NCBI GenBank assembly: GCA_964353555.1
Contig: CAYGWM010000103.1
Coordinates: 1 to 14,762 of the forward strand
From: PR03 sp964353555
Lineage (GTDB): Bacteria; Myxococcota_A; UBA9160; PR03
Direction: 5' to 3'
DNA length: 14,762 bases
A program made the translations under genes and the position numbers. The notes under the pieces are model-generated. The model was given only the letters and a program-made list of their open reading frames with translations. It did not search any database and had not been told where the DNA came from. Of this stretch, positions 1 through 6,988 are shown in pieces. Positions within the stretch are counted from its first letter, which is position 1; every line of letters begins with the position of its first letter.

Positions 1-171
1 TGGGTCGCGATGTGGCGGCCGCTCGAAATCTTCTTGTACGGCTGGTGGCCGATTCGTGTGGAGGCTCGCCTCTGCGACCGTCTGAGTGGCGCCTTCGTGC
101 ATGTCGTACACGGGACCGACGTCGCACCCAACGCGGCGACCGCGGGACTTCTTTCGGAGACGCGTTCGTGA
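1..171 (+). CDS. C-terminal end of an unidentified protein upstream of mnhE (partial)
   Basis: The first frame is open from base 1 and ends at TGA 169-171, giving 56 residues with no start in the window. The fragment is rich in tryptophan and arginine near its beginning (MWRPLEIFLYGWWPIR), which suggests an amphipathic or membrane-proximal stretch, followed by a short polar tail. Its stop overlaps the GTG start of mnhE (GTGA at 168-171), the same kind of coupling seen at the later junctions of the operon, which is the main reason to believe the frame is real. I do not recognise the family. It could be an accessory membrane protein of the antiporter operon or simply the last residues of an unrelated upstream gene. 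Confidence 0.55.
   Translation, partial: WVAMWRPLEIFLYGWWPIRVEARLCDRLSGAFVHVVHGTDVAPNAATAGLLSETRS
156..160 (+). promoter_or_regulatory. Ribosome binding site that fixes the mnhE start
   Basis: GGAGA ends 7 bases before GTG 168. This supports GTG 168 as the start over the in-frame codon at base 12, and it lies inside the preceding coding frame, as expected for coupled translation. Confidence 0.55.
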
Positions 172-683
172 ACATCCCCCGCACCGGCGCGAGGGCGGTT
201 GTGCCGCGGGGTGCCCTCCCGCGTGCGTCCGTGTTCCTGGGGTTCTGGCTGATGCTCTCCGGCGCCGCCCCCGCTGCTCTCCCGGCCGGGGCGATCGCAG
301 TCGCCGCGGCGACTTGGACGAGCCTGCACCTTCTCCCGGCTGGCGATTGGCAGCTGCGACCGTTCGCGCTGCTGGGATTCGTGCTGCGCTTCCTGCGCCA
401 GTCCGTCGTCGCGGGAGTCGATGTCGCCTGGCGCGCGCTCGATCCGCGCATGCCGCTGCAGCCGGGCTTCGTGCGCTGCCCGCTGCGATTCCCGCCGGGT
501 GCGGCGTGCAACACGTTCTGCACGATCACGAGCCTGCTGCCGGGCACGGTACCGTCCGGTGTAGATGAGAGTGGGAACCTCGTCGTGCATTGCCTCGATC
601 TTCGTCAACCCGTGGTGGCGCTGCTCGAGGAGGAGGAAGCGCGGCTGGCGCGCGTGTTGGGATGGGGCTCGAGCGATGGCTGA
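168..683 (+). CDS. mnhE: Mrp/Mnh antiporter subunit E
   Basis: The protein has 171 residues, about the usual length for MnhE/MrpE (PF01899). MrpE is a small membrane subunit of the multisubunit Na+(K+)/H+ antiporter in the cytoplasmic membrane. Two hydrophobic segments (about 21-54 and 65-82) are followed by a cytoplasmic domain with family-typical features: the region around residues 112-125 (CNTFCTITSLLPGT), an acidic stretch and VVHCLDL at 139-145. The C-terminus is charged (EEEEARLARVLG). The GTG start at 168 was chosen for its ribosome site and for the GTGA overlap with the upstream stop; the longer frame from base 12 would add an unlikely Arg-rich leader. The stop overlaps mnhF by 8 bases. 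Confidence 0.9.
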   Translation: MNIPRTGARAVVPRGALPRASVFLGFWLMLSGAAPAALPAGAIAVAAATWTSLHLLPAGDWQLRPFALLGFVLRFLRQSVVAGVDVAWRALDPRMPLQPGFVRCPLRFPPGAACNTFCTITSLLPGTVPSGVDESGNLVVHCLDLRQPVVALLEEEEARLARVLGWGSSDG

Positions 684-927
684 GTTCCTGTTGGGCGCGG
701 CCGCATTCGTCGTGGCGATGGTGGCCGTCGGCTTGCTCCGACTGCTGCGCGGGCCGGCCAATACGGATCGCATGATGGCGGGGCAGCTGCTCGGCACGGG
801 CGGCATTGCAGCGCTGCTGCTACTCGCCGCGGCGACGAACATTTCCGGGGTGGTGGATGTTGCCTTGGCGCTGGCGCTGCTCGCCGCCTTCTCCTCGGTC
901 GCGTTCGTGATGAGCGCCTCGCGATGA
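676..927 (+). CDS. mnhF: Mrp/Mnh antiporter subunit F
   Basis: This is an 83-residue protein of the MnhF/MrpF family (PF04066), with three hydrophobic helices at about 2-21, 36-53 and 57-78. The loop after helix 1 (LLRGPANTDRMMAGQLLGT) is the family signature. The D in the NTDRM motif is an acidic residue near the membrane surface that is conserved in the family. The ATG at 676 overlaps the end of mnhE by 8 bases, and the stop forms an ATGA overlap with mnhG. The frame is open further upstream but only as a shadow of mnhE. MrpF is a structural subunit of the antiporter complex. Confidence 0.9.
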   Translation: MAEFLLGAAAFVVAMVAVGLLRLLRGPANTDRMMAGQLLGTGGIAALLLLAAATNISGVVDVALALALLAAFSSVAFVMSASR

Positions 928-1217
928 CCCTCGCGCTCGACGTCTTCACCATCGTCGCGGTCTCGGCCGGTGCCTTCTTCTTTCTGGCGGGAACCGTCGG
1001 GCTGCTCCGCTTCCCCGACTCGCTCTCCCGTCTGCACGCGCTCACCAAAGCGGACAACCTCGGGCTCGGTCTCGTGGTGCTGGGCTTGCTGCCGCGGGCG
1101 GGCGGACCGCTCGGCGCACTGAAACTGATCGCGGTATGGCTACTCGCCCAGTTGGCGGCAGCGACGGTCACCCAGCTGCTGGCGCGCGCCGCGCGGACGG
1201 CCGAGCCGCCCGTATGA
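924..1217 (+). CDS. mnhG: Mrp/Mnh antiporter subunit G
   Basis: The protein has 97 residues and belongs to the MnhG/MrpG family (PF03334). Three hydrophobic helices are visible at about 5-27, 46-58 and 65-87. The family signature after helix 1 is complete: GLLRFPDSLSRLHALTKADNLG at about 26-47. The C-terminus is a short Arg/Ala-rich cytoplasmic tail. It is joined to mnhF and to the following fused gene by ATGA overlaps. It probably acts as a small structural subunit with E and F, as in the solved Mrp complexes. Confidence 0.92.
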   Translation: MTLALDVFTIVAVSAGAFFFLAGTVGLLRFPDSLSRLHALTKADNLGLGLVVLGLLPRAGGPLGALKLIAVWLLAQLAAATVTQLLARAARTAEPPV

Positions 1218-2161
1218 CGCTCGAGCTGATTTTCGACTTCGGCCTCGCCGCGCTGGTGCTGGCCGTGGCAACCTGGACCTTGGTGGCGCGCGAAACCACG
1301 GCGGCGGTGATCGGCTTCGTCGCGTATGGCCTGCTGCTGACGCTCGTGTGGGTGCGCCTCGCGGCGGTGGATGTGGCGCTCACCGAGGCCGCGATCGGCA
1401 GCGGCATGACGGGGGTTCTGCTGCTCACCGCAGCCGCGCGTCTGCGTGCTACCGAAGCCGTAGCAAACGCCGAGCAGCCCGGGGCAACGCTGCGTGTGGT
1501 CGCCGCGCTCCTTTGCGTGTCGGTGTTCGCTGGACTCGCGGGAATCGTGCTGTTGCTCCCCGAACCGGCGCCTACGCTCGCTCCGCAGGCTGCAGCGAAC
1601 CTTCCGGCGACGGGTCTCGGCAATCCAGTCACCGCCGTTCTGCTCGCCTACCGCGCGATCGATACGCTGCTGGAGACGGTCGTGCTGTTGCTTGCACTAC
1701 TCGGTGTGTGGTCACTGGCGCCCGACCGGGTTTGGGGTGGTCGCCCCGGCCCGCGCAGCAGCGTACACCGCGATGGCGTGCTGACCTTCCTTGCACAGCT
1801 ACTGCCGCCGGTGGGGATCGTCGTGGCAATCCATTTGTTCTGGGTCGGGGCGGATGCTCCCGGCGGCAAGTTCCAGGCCGCGACGATCCTGGCCGCCATG
1901 TGGATTCTTGCCCAGCAGGCGGGGCTGACGGATGCCCCTCCGGTGGACAGGCGGTGGCTGCGGCTCGTGCTGGTCGCCGGGCCTGCCGCGTTTCTTGCCG
2001 TCGGGTTTCTCGGCTTCGCCGCGGCAGGCGCCTTCCTCGCTTACCCGGCGGGCTACGCCAAGCCGCTGATCCTCTTCATCGAGGCGGCGCTGATGCCTTC
2101 CATCGCTGCGACGCTTGCGCTGCTGGTGGCAGGCCCGCCCGCACGGACAGAGCCACCGTGA
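1214..2161 (+). CDS. mnhB: Fused antiporter subunit: MrpA C-terminal (DUF4040) + MbhE-like + MnhB
   Basis: One 315-residue membrane protein carries three modules that are often separate or attached to MrpA. Residues 1-78 are a DUF4040 (PF13244) domain with the signature VDVALTEAAIGSGMTG at 52-66. Residues 95-166 resemble MbhE or the last helices of MrpA, with NPVTAVLLAYRAIDTLLE at 137-154. Residues 189-307 match MnhB/MrpB (PF04039), with the loop HLFWVGADAPGGKFQAA at 207-223. The usual PGGGFQGG motif reads PGGKFQAA here. These modules would form the core between the antiporter subunits and E/F/G. No full MrpA gene is seen. Start and stop overlap mnhG (ATGA) and mnhC (GTGA). MnhB is the closest single name for the gene. 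Confidence 0.85.
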   Translation: MTLELIFDFGLAALVLAVATWTLVARETTAAVIGFVAYGLLLTLVWVRLAAVDVALTEAAIGSGMTGVLLLTAAARLRATEAVANAEQPGATLRVVAALLCVSVFAGLAGIVLLLPEPAPTLAPQAAANLPATGLGNPVTAVLLAYRAIDTLLETVVLLLALLGVWSLAPDRVWGGRPGPRSSVHRDGVLTFLAQLLPPVGIVVAIHLFWVGADAPGGKFQAATILAAMWILAQQAGLTDAPPVDRRWLRLVLVAGPAAFLAVGFLGFAAAGAFLAYPAGYAKPLILFIEAALMPSIAATLALLVAGPPARTEPP

Positions 2162-2499
2162 ACACAGCAACGCTTTTCGGAGTCGTTGCGGCGGCGCTGG
2201 TGGCGCTCGGCTTGTACGGGCTGATCGTGCATCCGCAGCCGCTCCGCAAGATTCTCGCCTTCAATCTGCTCGGTGGCGGCATGTTCGTGATCTTCGGGGT
2301 TGTCGCGCGCAGGGGTGCGGCGGCCGGGATGGGCGGGGATCCGGTGCCGCAGGCGCTGGTGATCACGGGGCTCGTGGTCGCCTTTTCGGCCACCGCGCTG
2401 GCCGTGGCACTGGTGGTTCGGCTCTTCGAGGAGACGGGACGGGCGACTTTACGCTCCGATGTGTCGGAAGCGGCGCGCGAAGCGGACAGCGAGTCTTGA
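2158..2499 (+). CDS. mnhC: Mrp/Mnh antiporter subunit C (NuoK-like)
   Basis: The 113-residue protein belongs to the MnhC/MrpC family, homologous to NuoK of complex I (PF00420). Three helices lie at about 3-23, 30-50 and 64-89. Family motifs are LYGLIVHPQPLRKILAFNLLGGGMFVIF at about 19-46 and DPVPQALVITGLVVAFSATALA at about 61-82, the latter being the conserved QALVLTxIVI-type segment. The GTG start at 2158 gives a normal length and a GTGA overlap with the previous stop. The stop TGA 2497-2499 shares one base with the ATG of mnhD. The C-terminal tail (about 94-113) is charged and cytoplasmic. Confidence 0.92.
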   Translation: MNTATLFGVVAAALVALGLYGLIVHPQPLRKILAFNLLGGGMFVIFGVVARRGAAAGMGGDPVPQALVITGLVVAFSATALAVALVVRLFEETGRATLRSDVSEAAREADSES

Positions 2500-4031
2500 T
2501 GCTGCAGCCGGGGGCCTCCTTCGATGCGACGACGGCGGGTGGCTTCCTGCTGGTACTCGCAGTCGTCCTGCCGTTCGTGGGTGTGCTGCTGTCGCTGGCG
2601 CTCGGTGGTCGGCTTGCCGAACGCATCGCGCTGATGCTGATGCCGGTGGGACTCGGTGTCGCGGTGGCGATCGCGATCGGCGTCTGGCGCGCGGGCGATG
2701 CGCTGCTCTATCTGCTGGGCGGCTGGAAGCCGCCGCTCGGCGTCGCGCTGCGCGCCGATGGGCTGTCCGCGGTGATGCTGGTGACCACCGCGATCGTGAT
2801 CGGCGCGGCCGGGCTCTTCGGACGCGCGGAGTTCCATCAGCCACGCGGGGCGCCCGAAGAGCGCGCACCGCTGATGTTCTGGACGCTGCTGCTGGCGGTC
2901 TGGGGAGCGCTGAACGCCGTCTTCCTCGGCAGCGATCTCTTCAATCTCTATGTCGCGCTGGAGCTGTTGACCTTCGCCGCGGTGCCGATCGTCTGCATGA
3001 GTGGCCGGGCCGAGACGCTGGCGGCCGCGCTGCGCTACCTGCTCTTCGCGCTGGTCGGTTCCGCGTTCTATCTGCTCGGGGCAGCGCTGTTCTACGGCGC
3101 CTACGGCACGCTCGACATCTCGTTGTTGTCGGGCCGCATCCAGCCGCAGAGCGTCACATGGCTCGCCGCAGCGCTGATGACGGCAGGCCTGCTGGCCAAG
3201 ACCGCGCTCTTTCCGCTGCACCTCTGGTTACCGCCCGCGCACGCCGGCGCGCCGCCGGCGGCGAGCGCCGTGCTGTCGGCTCTGGTCGTGAAGGGATCCT
3301 TCTTCCTGATCGTTCGGCTGTGGTTCGACGTGATGCCCGGGCTGCTGCCTCAGCAGGCGGCGCAGCTGCTCGGCGCGCTGGGCGCGGCGGCCATCTTGTT
3401 CGGCAGCGTGCTCGCGTTGCGGCAGACGCGATTGAAGCTGCTGATCGCGTACTCGACGGTCGCGCAGATCGGGTACCTGTTCTTCGTCTTCCCGCTCGCG
3501 ATCGGTCCGGACGCGGCAGTGGCAGCGAGTGGAGCGGCGTGGACCGGCGGCTGGATGCAACTCGTCTCCCACGCTTTCGCCAAGGCCGCGATGTTCCTGG
3601 CAGCCGGGCTGATCGCGGAGGCGGCCGGGCACGACCGGATCGCCGAACTCGGCGGCATCGGCCGGGCGCTGCCGATCTCTGTCATCGCGTTCGCGTTGGG
3701 CGGGCTCTCGCTGATGGGCGTGCCGCCGAGCGGCGGATTCGTCGCGAAGTGGTTGTTGCTCACGGCTGCCATCGACGCCGGACAGTGGTGGTGGGCGGTC
3801 GTGATGCTCGCGGGCGGGCTGCTAGCTGGCGCCTACGTATTCCGTGTGCTCGGCCAGCTGTGGGGCGACGCGAGCGGATCTCTCGCTAGTCTCAGAAAAG
3901 TGTCGATTCGCCGAGAGGCGATCGCGCTCGCTCTCGCGCTGGGCGCGGTTTCGCTGGGCTTCCTTTCGCTCGAGCCCGCCAAGTTGCTGCAGATCGGACG
4001 CACGCATGTAGCGGAGGTCGTGCTGCGATGA
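2499..4031 (+). CDS. mnhD: Mrp/Mnh antiporter subunit D (NuoL/M/N-like proton channel)
   Basis: The protein has 510 residues, as expected for MrpD, with about 14 hydrophobic helices and a Proton_antipo_M domain (PF00361) from about 140 to 430. The residues of the proton path are present: E155 in LYVALELLTF (TM5), K234 in LLAKTALFPLHLWLPPAH (TM7), K265 in VVKGSFF (TM8), K362 in HAFAKAAMF and K417 in GGFVAKWLL (TM12 region). This subunit should carry out H+ movement coupled to cation exchange. ATG 2499 overlaps the mnhC stop by one base (TGATG) and gives a normal N-terminus. The last four bases overlap the next gene. Confidence 0.93.
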   Translation: MLQPGASFDATTAGGFLLVLAVVLPFVGVLLSLALGGRLAERIALMLMPVGLGVAVAIAIGVWRAGDALLYLLGGWKPPLGVALRADGLSAVMLVTTAIVIGAAGLFGRAEFHQPRGAPEERAPLMFWTLLLAVWGALNAVFLGSDLFNLYVALELLTFAAVPIVCMSGRAETLAAALRYLLFALVGSAFYLLGAALFYGAYGTLDISLLSGRIQPQSVTWLAAALMTAGLLAKTALFPLHLWLPPAHAGAPPAASAVLSALVVKGSFFLIVRLWFDVMPGLLPQQAAQLLGALGAAAILFGSVLALRQTRLKLLIAYSTVAQIGYLFFVFPLAIGPDAAVAASGAAWTGGWMQLVSHAFAKAAMFLAAGLIAEAAGHDRIAELGGIGRALPISVIAFALGGLSLMGVPPSGGFVAKWLLLTAAIDAGQWWWAVVMLAGGLLAGAYVFRVLGQLWGDASGSLASLRKVSIRREAIALALALGAVSLGFLSLEPAKLLQIGRTHVAEVVLR

Positions 4032-5662
4032 TGGATCCGCGCATGCTGCTGGCTGCCACGCTGCTGCTGCCGCTCGCGCTGTTGCTGGCCTGTGTGTCAC
4101 CGCGGCTCCGGGCCCGCATGCCGGCGCTGCTGGCGCTCGCACCGGTGCCGGCGCTGGCGGCTGCGTCATTGGCGATCGGCGATCCGGCGCTCTCGCTGTC
4201 CGCGACACTGCTCCGCGTGACGCTTCGCCTCGATCTGCCCGGCGCGATGCTGCTCGGCGCTGCAGCGCTGCTGTGGATCGCAGCGGGCGCCTTTGCGGCG
4301 GTCGCGCTGCGCGAAAAACCCAATCGCGAGCGCTTCGCCGTATGGTGGCTGCTCACGCTCACGGGCAACATCGGCGTCTTCCTCGCCGCGGATCTGGCGA
4401 GCTTCTACCTGTTCTTCGCGCTCGTCAGTCTGTCGGCCTATGGACTCGTCGTGCATGACGGCACGTCGCAAGCGAAACGGGCAGGGGGGATCTACGTCGG
4501 CCTCGCGCTGCTGGGCGAGGCTGCGCTGCTGATGGGCTTCGTGCTGCTGGCGATCGCCACGCCCGGCGACAGCCTGCTGATCCGAGACGCGGTCGCGGCG
4601 CTGCCGACCTCGCCCTGGCGCGATGCGACGTTGGCGCTGCTGATCGCGGGATTCGGGCTGAAGATCGGACTCGTGCCACTGCACGTCTGGATGCCGCTCG
4701 CGTATTCGGCGGCCCCGTTTCCGGCTGCGGCGGTCATGAGCGGCGCAGCGGTCAAGGCCGGCGTGATCGGGATGATCCGCTTCCTGCCGCTCGACGCTCC
4801 GCAACCGGGCTGGGGCACGGCGCTCGCAGCCGCAGGACTCTTCTCGGCTTTCTACGGGGTTGCGGTCGGAATCACGCAGCGAAACCCGAAGGCGGTGCTC
4901 GCGTACTCCAGCGTGAGCCAGATGGGGCTACTTGCTGCCGTGTTCGGCATGGGGCTGGCCGCCGGCGATGCCAGCACGGCTTCCGCCGCGAGCTTCTACG
5001 CGGCGCACCATGTCCTCGTCAAGGGTGGCCTGTTCCTTGCTCTGGGTGTGGCAGCAACGACTTCGGCGCGCCGCACCTGGCTCGTGCTGCTGCCGGCGAC
5101 CGTGTTGTCGCTGAGTCTGGCGGGGCTGCCGCTCACCGGCGGCATGCTCGCGAAGTGGGTGGTGAAGGCGCCGCTCGGAGAAGGTACGGTCGGAACGCTC
5201 GCGACACTGGCATCCGCCGGCAGCACGCTTCTGATGTTGCACTTCCTACACAGGCTCGTCGTCACGTCGCCGCGCGACGCGGAGCAGCGCGTGCCACGCG
5301 CACTCTCGATGCCGTGGCTTGCGACGGCGTTCGCTGCGGTCGCGTTGCCCTGGGCGCTGTTTCGGACCGTCTCGAGCAGCAGCATCCTCGAGGTGCTCGG
5401 TCCGGCGTCGCTCTGGAAGGCGTCGTGGCCGATCGTGATCGGCGCCGCGCTCGCCGTCGCGCTGCGGCGCATCGGGCACCGATTGCCGCGCATTCCCGAG
5501 GGCGACTGGGTGGTCGCTGTCGAACCCGCGACGCGTGCATTCCGACGCTGCGGCGAGGCGATGGAACACGCGGACCAGTTCCTGCGGCGATGGCCCGTAG
5601 CAGGTGTTTCGCTGCTCGCCGTGGCGCTGCTGCTGGGAACGCTGGTGCTGGCCAGCCCTTGA
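4028..5662 (+). CDS. Second MnhD/NuoL-like antiporter subunit, TM5 glutamate replaced
   Basis: This 544-residue polytopic protein has a Proton_antipo_M domain at about 115-400. Channel lysines are kept: K212 in GLKIGLVPLHVWMP, K243 in AAVKAGVIG, K332 in HHVLVKGGLF and K376 in GGMLAKWVVK. At the position of the TM5 glutamate, DLASFYLFFALVSLSAYGLV (122-141) has A131, while mnhD has E155. Another buried glutamate, E164 in ALLGEAALL, might substitute, but this is only an inference. The gene is far too short for full MrpA (about 800 residues) and lacks its C-terminal domains, which sit in the fused MnhB gene. The C-terminal part (from about 430) has extra helices and an amphipathic charged stretch at about 480-520. 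It is last in the operon and coupled by ATGA. It may fill the place of the MrpA N-terminal half. Confidence 0.88.
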   Translation: MMDPRMLLAATLLLPLALLLACVSPRLRARMPALLALAPVPALAAASLAIGDPALSLSATLLRVTLRLDLPGAMLLGAAALLWIAAGAFAAVALREKPNRERFAVWWLLTLTGNIGVFLAADLASFYLFFALVSLSAYGLVVHDGTSQAKRAGGIYVGLALLGEAALLMGFVLLAIATPGDSLLIRDAVAALPTSPWRDATLALLIAGFGLKIGLVPLHVWMPLAYSAAPFPAAAVMSGAAVKAGVIGMIRFLPLDAPQPGWGTALAAAGLFSAFYGVAVGITQRNPKAVLAYSSVSQMGLLAAVFGMGLAAGDASTASAASFYAAHHVLVKGGLFLALGVAATTSARRTWLVLLPATVLSLSLAGLPLTGGMLAKWVVKAPLGEGTVGTLATLASAGSTLLMLHFLHRLVVTSPRDAEQRVPRALSMPWLATAFAAVALPWALFRTVSSSSILEVLGPASLWKASWPIVIGAALAVALRRIGHRLPRIPEGDWVVAVEPATRAFRRCGEAMEHADQFLRRWPVAGVSLLAVALLLGTLVLASP

Positions 5663-5700
5663 GAGGGGCGTTGCCCGAGTCGCAGTCTCGACCGCGATCG

Positions 5701-5727
5701 GCTGCGACCCGGCCGGTCGTCCGCAGC
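5701..5727. terminator. Possible hairpin between convergent genes
   Basis: GCTGCG (5701-5706) pairs with CGCAGC (5722-5727), and an inner CGACC/GGTCG pairing competes with part of it. It lies between the end of the antiporter operon and the convergent gene ending at 5727. There is no T-run on either side, so intrinsic termination is doubtful. Confidence 0.25.
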
Positions 5728-6251
5728 TACGGCGTCTTCGCCGGCTCCGCAGCCGGCTCTGCCGCCGGCTCGGCCTTTTCGGCCGCTTCTTCTTCGGCCG
5801 CAGCCTGCGCGTAGAAGGGCGTGAGCTGATCGAGCAGAATCTTCGAGGCCACGATCTGCTCCATCGTCGGCGTCGGGATATTGGCCCGGCGCCCGAAGCG
5901 CTCCGCGTCGCGGCGTAGCATCTGCAGCCGTCGATAGGTCGGCAGCGTCGCGTCGAGGTCCTCGCCTGCGCGGAGCTGAGACGACAGCCGCCGCGAGGAG
6001 CTCACGAGAAGCCCCAGCGTCTCACGCGCCTGGAACTGGGCACGCCGGATCGGCGATCCCTTGGTCGCTTGCGGATTCCGCCGGACCGTGACGCGCAGGT
6101 CGCGGAGCGATCGCTCCAACTTCACAGCGATCGCGGTCACCGCCTTCTGATCCCAGGGCGTGGTCTGCGCGAGAGCGCTGGTCGCGAACATGGAGAGCAA
6201 GAGCGCTAGGCCGACACCCTTGGCCAGCCACGAGATTCGTCCCGATCGCAT
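5727..6251 (-). CDS. Exported protein with charged Ala/Glu/Pro-rich tail, unknown function
   Basis: The protein has 174 residues. A Sec signal peptide covers residues 1-29 (MRSGRISWLAKG basic part, hydrophobic core, ALAQ cleavage site). The mature part (30-148) is predicted helical and rich in Arg and Leu (KLERSLRDLR, ARETLGLLVSSSRRLSSQLR, RRLQMLRRDAERFGRRA), so a periplasmic helical bundle is likely. Residues 150-174 are an acidic and Pro/Ala-rich tail (repeated EPAA) that looks disordered. The start was placed at ATG 6251, because AGGAGG lies about 11 bases upstream and the signal peptide begins there; the frame is open upstream without sense. It is last in a probable three-gene minus-strand operon. 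I do not recognise the family. Confidence 0.75.
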   Translation of the reverse strand: MRSGRISWLAKGVGLALLLSMFATSALAQTTPWDQKAVTAIAVKLERSLRDLRVTVRRNPQATKGSPIRRAQFQARETLGLLVSSSRRLSSQLRAGEDLDATLPTYRRLQMLRRDAERFGRRANIPTPTMEQIVASKILLDQLTPFYAQAAAEEEAAEKAEPAAEPAAEPAKTP

Positions 6252-6407
6252 CAGAGTCCCCCTCCTCTTTGTGGCGCGAGCCGCGGCCCACGCGTGCACC
6301 GGCGCTTTCGTACCACATTCAGCAGCGTCTGCGCGCGAAAACGCGCCCGATCCTCCACGAAGCTCCGAGATGCACGCGCCTCGGGCAGCGACCCGGGACA
6401 CGCCGCT

Positions 6408-6968
6408 TCATTCGCGGTCGCTGCCGGCTGCGCTCTCGGCGGAAGCCACCCGTGTACGAAACAGCAACCAGAGGCTGAAGAGCAGCACGACCAGTTCCGC
6501 CCAGAGGCTGAGAATCAGCGCCATCAAGCTCATGATGTCGGCGGCGGAGACCCAACTCGATGGCCCGCCCCCCGTCGTCTGGATCACCGGAACGCCCGCT
6601 TGCGGCGCCCGCAGGAAATAGAACAACAGGTGCGACACCTCGACGAGCATCACCAGCATCGAGAACACGATGCCGAGCGTGCTGGCCACCACGCCCGTCC
6701 ATGCCGCTCGATTCAGCGCCACTTCCGACGTGCGCTGCTGCGGGTCGGCGATCCGCTTGGCAAGCCGCGTGTACCGGTAAGACCAGATCGTGGTGAAGGC
6801 CAGCACCAGTAGGCTGAAGACCGTCAGATACTCGACCAGCGGCAGCCCACCGCGCGTGCCAGTACCGGTGTCGCGGGCGAATGCGAAGACGTAGATCATC
6901 AGCATGGCGGGGACCGACCCCACCACGACCTGCACCCAGAAGCCGATCCAGCCCAGGCGCGAGAACAA
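6408..6968 (-). CDS. DUF3611-like four-helix membrane protein
   Basis: The 186-residue protein has four clear hydrophobic helices at about 5-28, 44-63, 91-117 and 144-170. The N-terminus SRLGWIGFWVQVVVGSV and the motif after helix 2, WSYRYTRLAKRI, resemble the DUF3611 family known mainly from cyanobacteria and plastids, whose function is unknown. The assignment is from memory of the family, so it is moderate. No ATG fits the start. TTG 6968 is the nearest usual codon but has no well-spaced ribosome site. An in-frame CTG at 6992 would overlap the upstream stop as CTGA and add MRRSSLAR before LFSRLGW, which looks like a natural N-terminus. It lies between two exported proteins on the same strand. 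Confidence 0.75.
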   Translation of the reverse strand: MFSRLGWIGFWVQVVVGSVPAMLMIYVFAFARDTGTGTRGGLPLVEYLTVFSLLVLAFTTIWSYRYTRLAKRIADPQQRTSEVALNRAAWTGVVASTLGIVFSMLVMLVEVSHLLFYFLRAPQAGVPVIQTTGGGPSSWVSAADIMSLMALILSLWAELVVLLFSLWLLFRTRVASAESAAGSDRE

Positions 6969-6988
6969 TCTGGCAAGGCTGCTACGCC

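Noticed and set aside
4028..5662. Truncated MrpA
   Set aside because: The product is complete with its own normal C-terminus. The MrpA C-terminal domains are encoded in frame within the fused MnhB gene, so a second D-type subunit is a better description than a broken MrpA.
6333..6346. GCGCG-AAAA-CGCGC hairpin as terminator of the DUF3611-like gene
   Set aside because: The stem is only five pairs and has no T-run. GC-rich DNA gives such hairpins often by chance.
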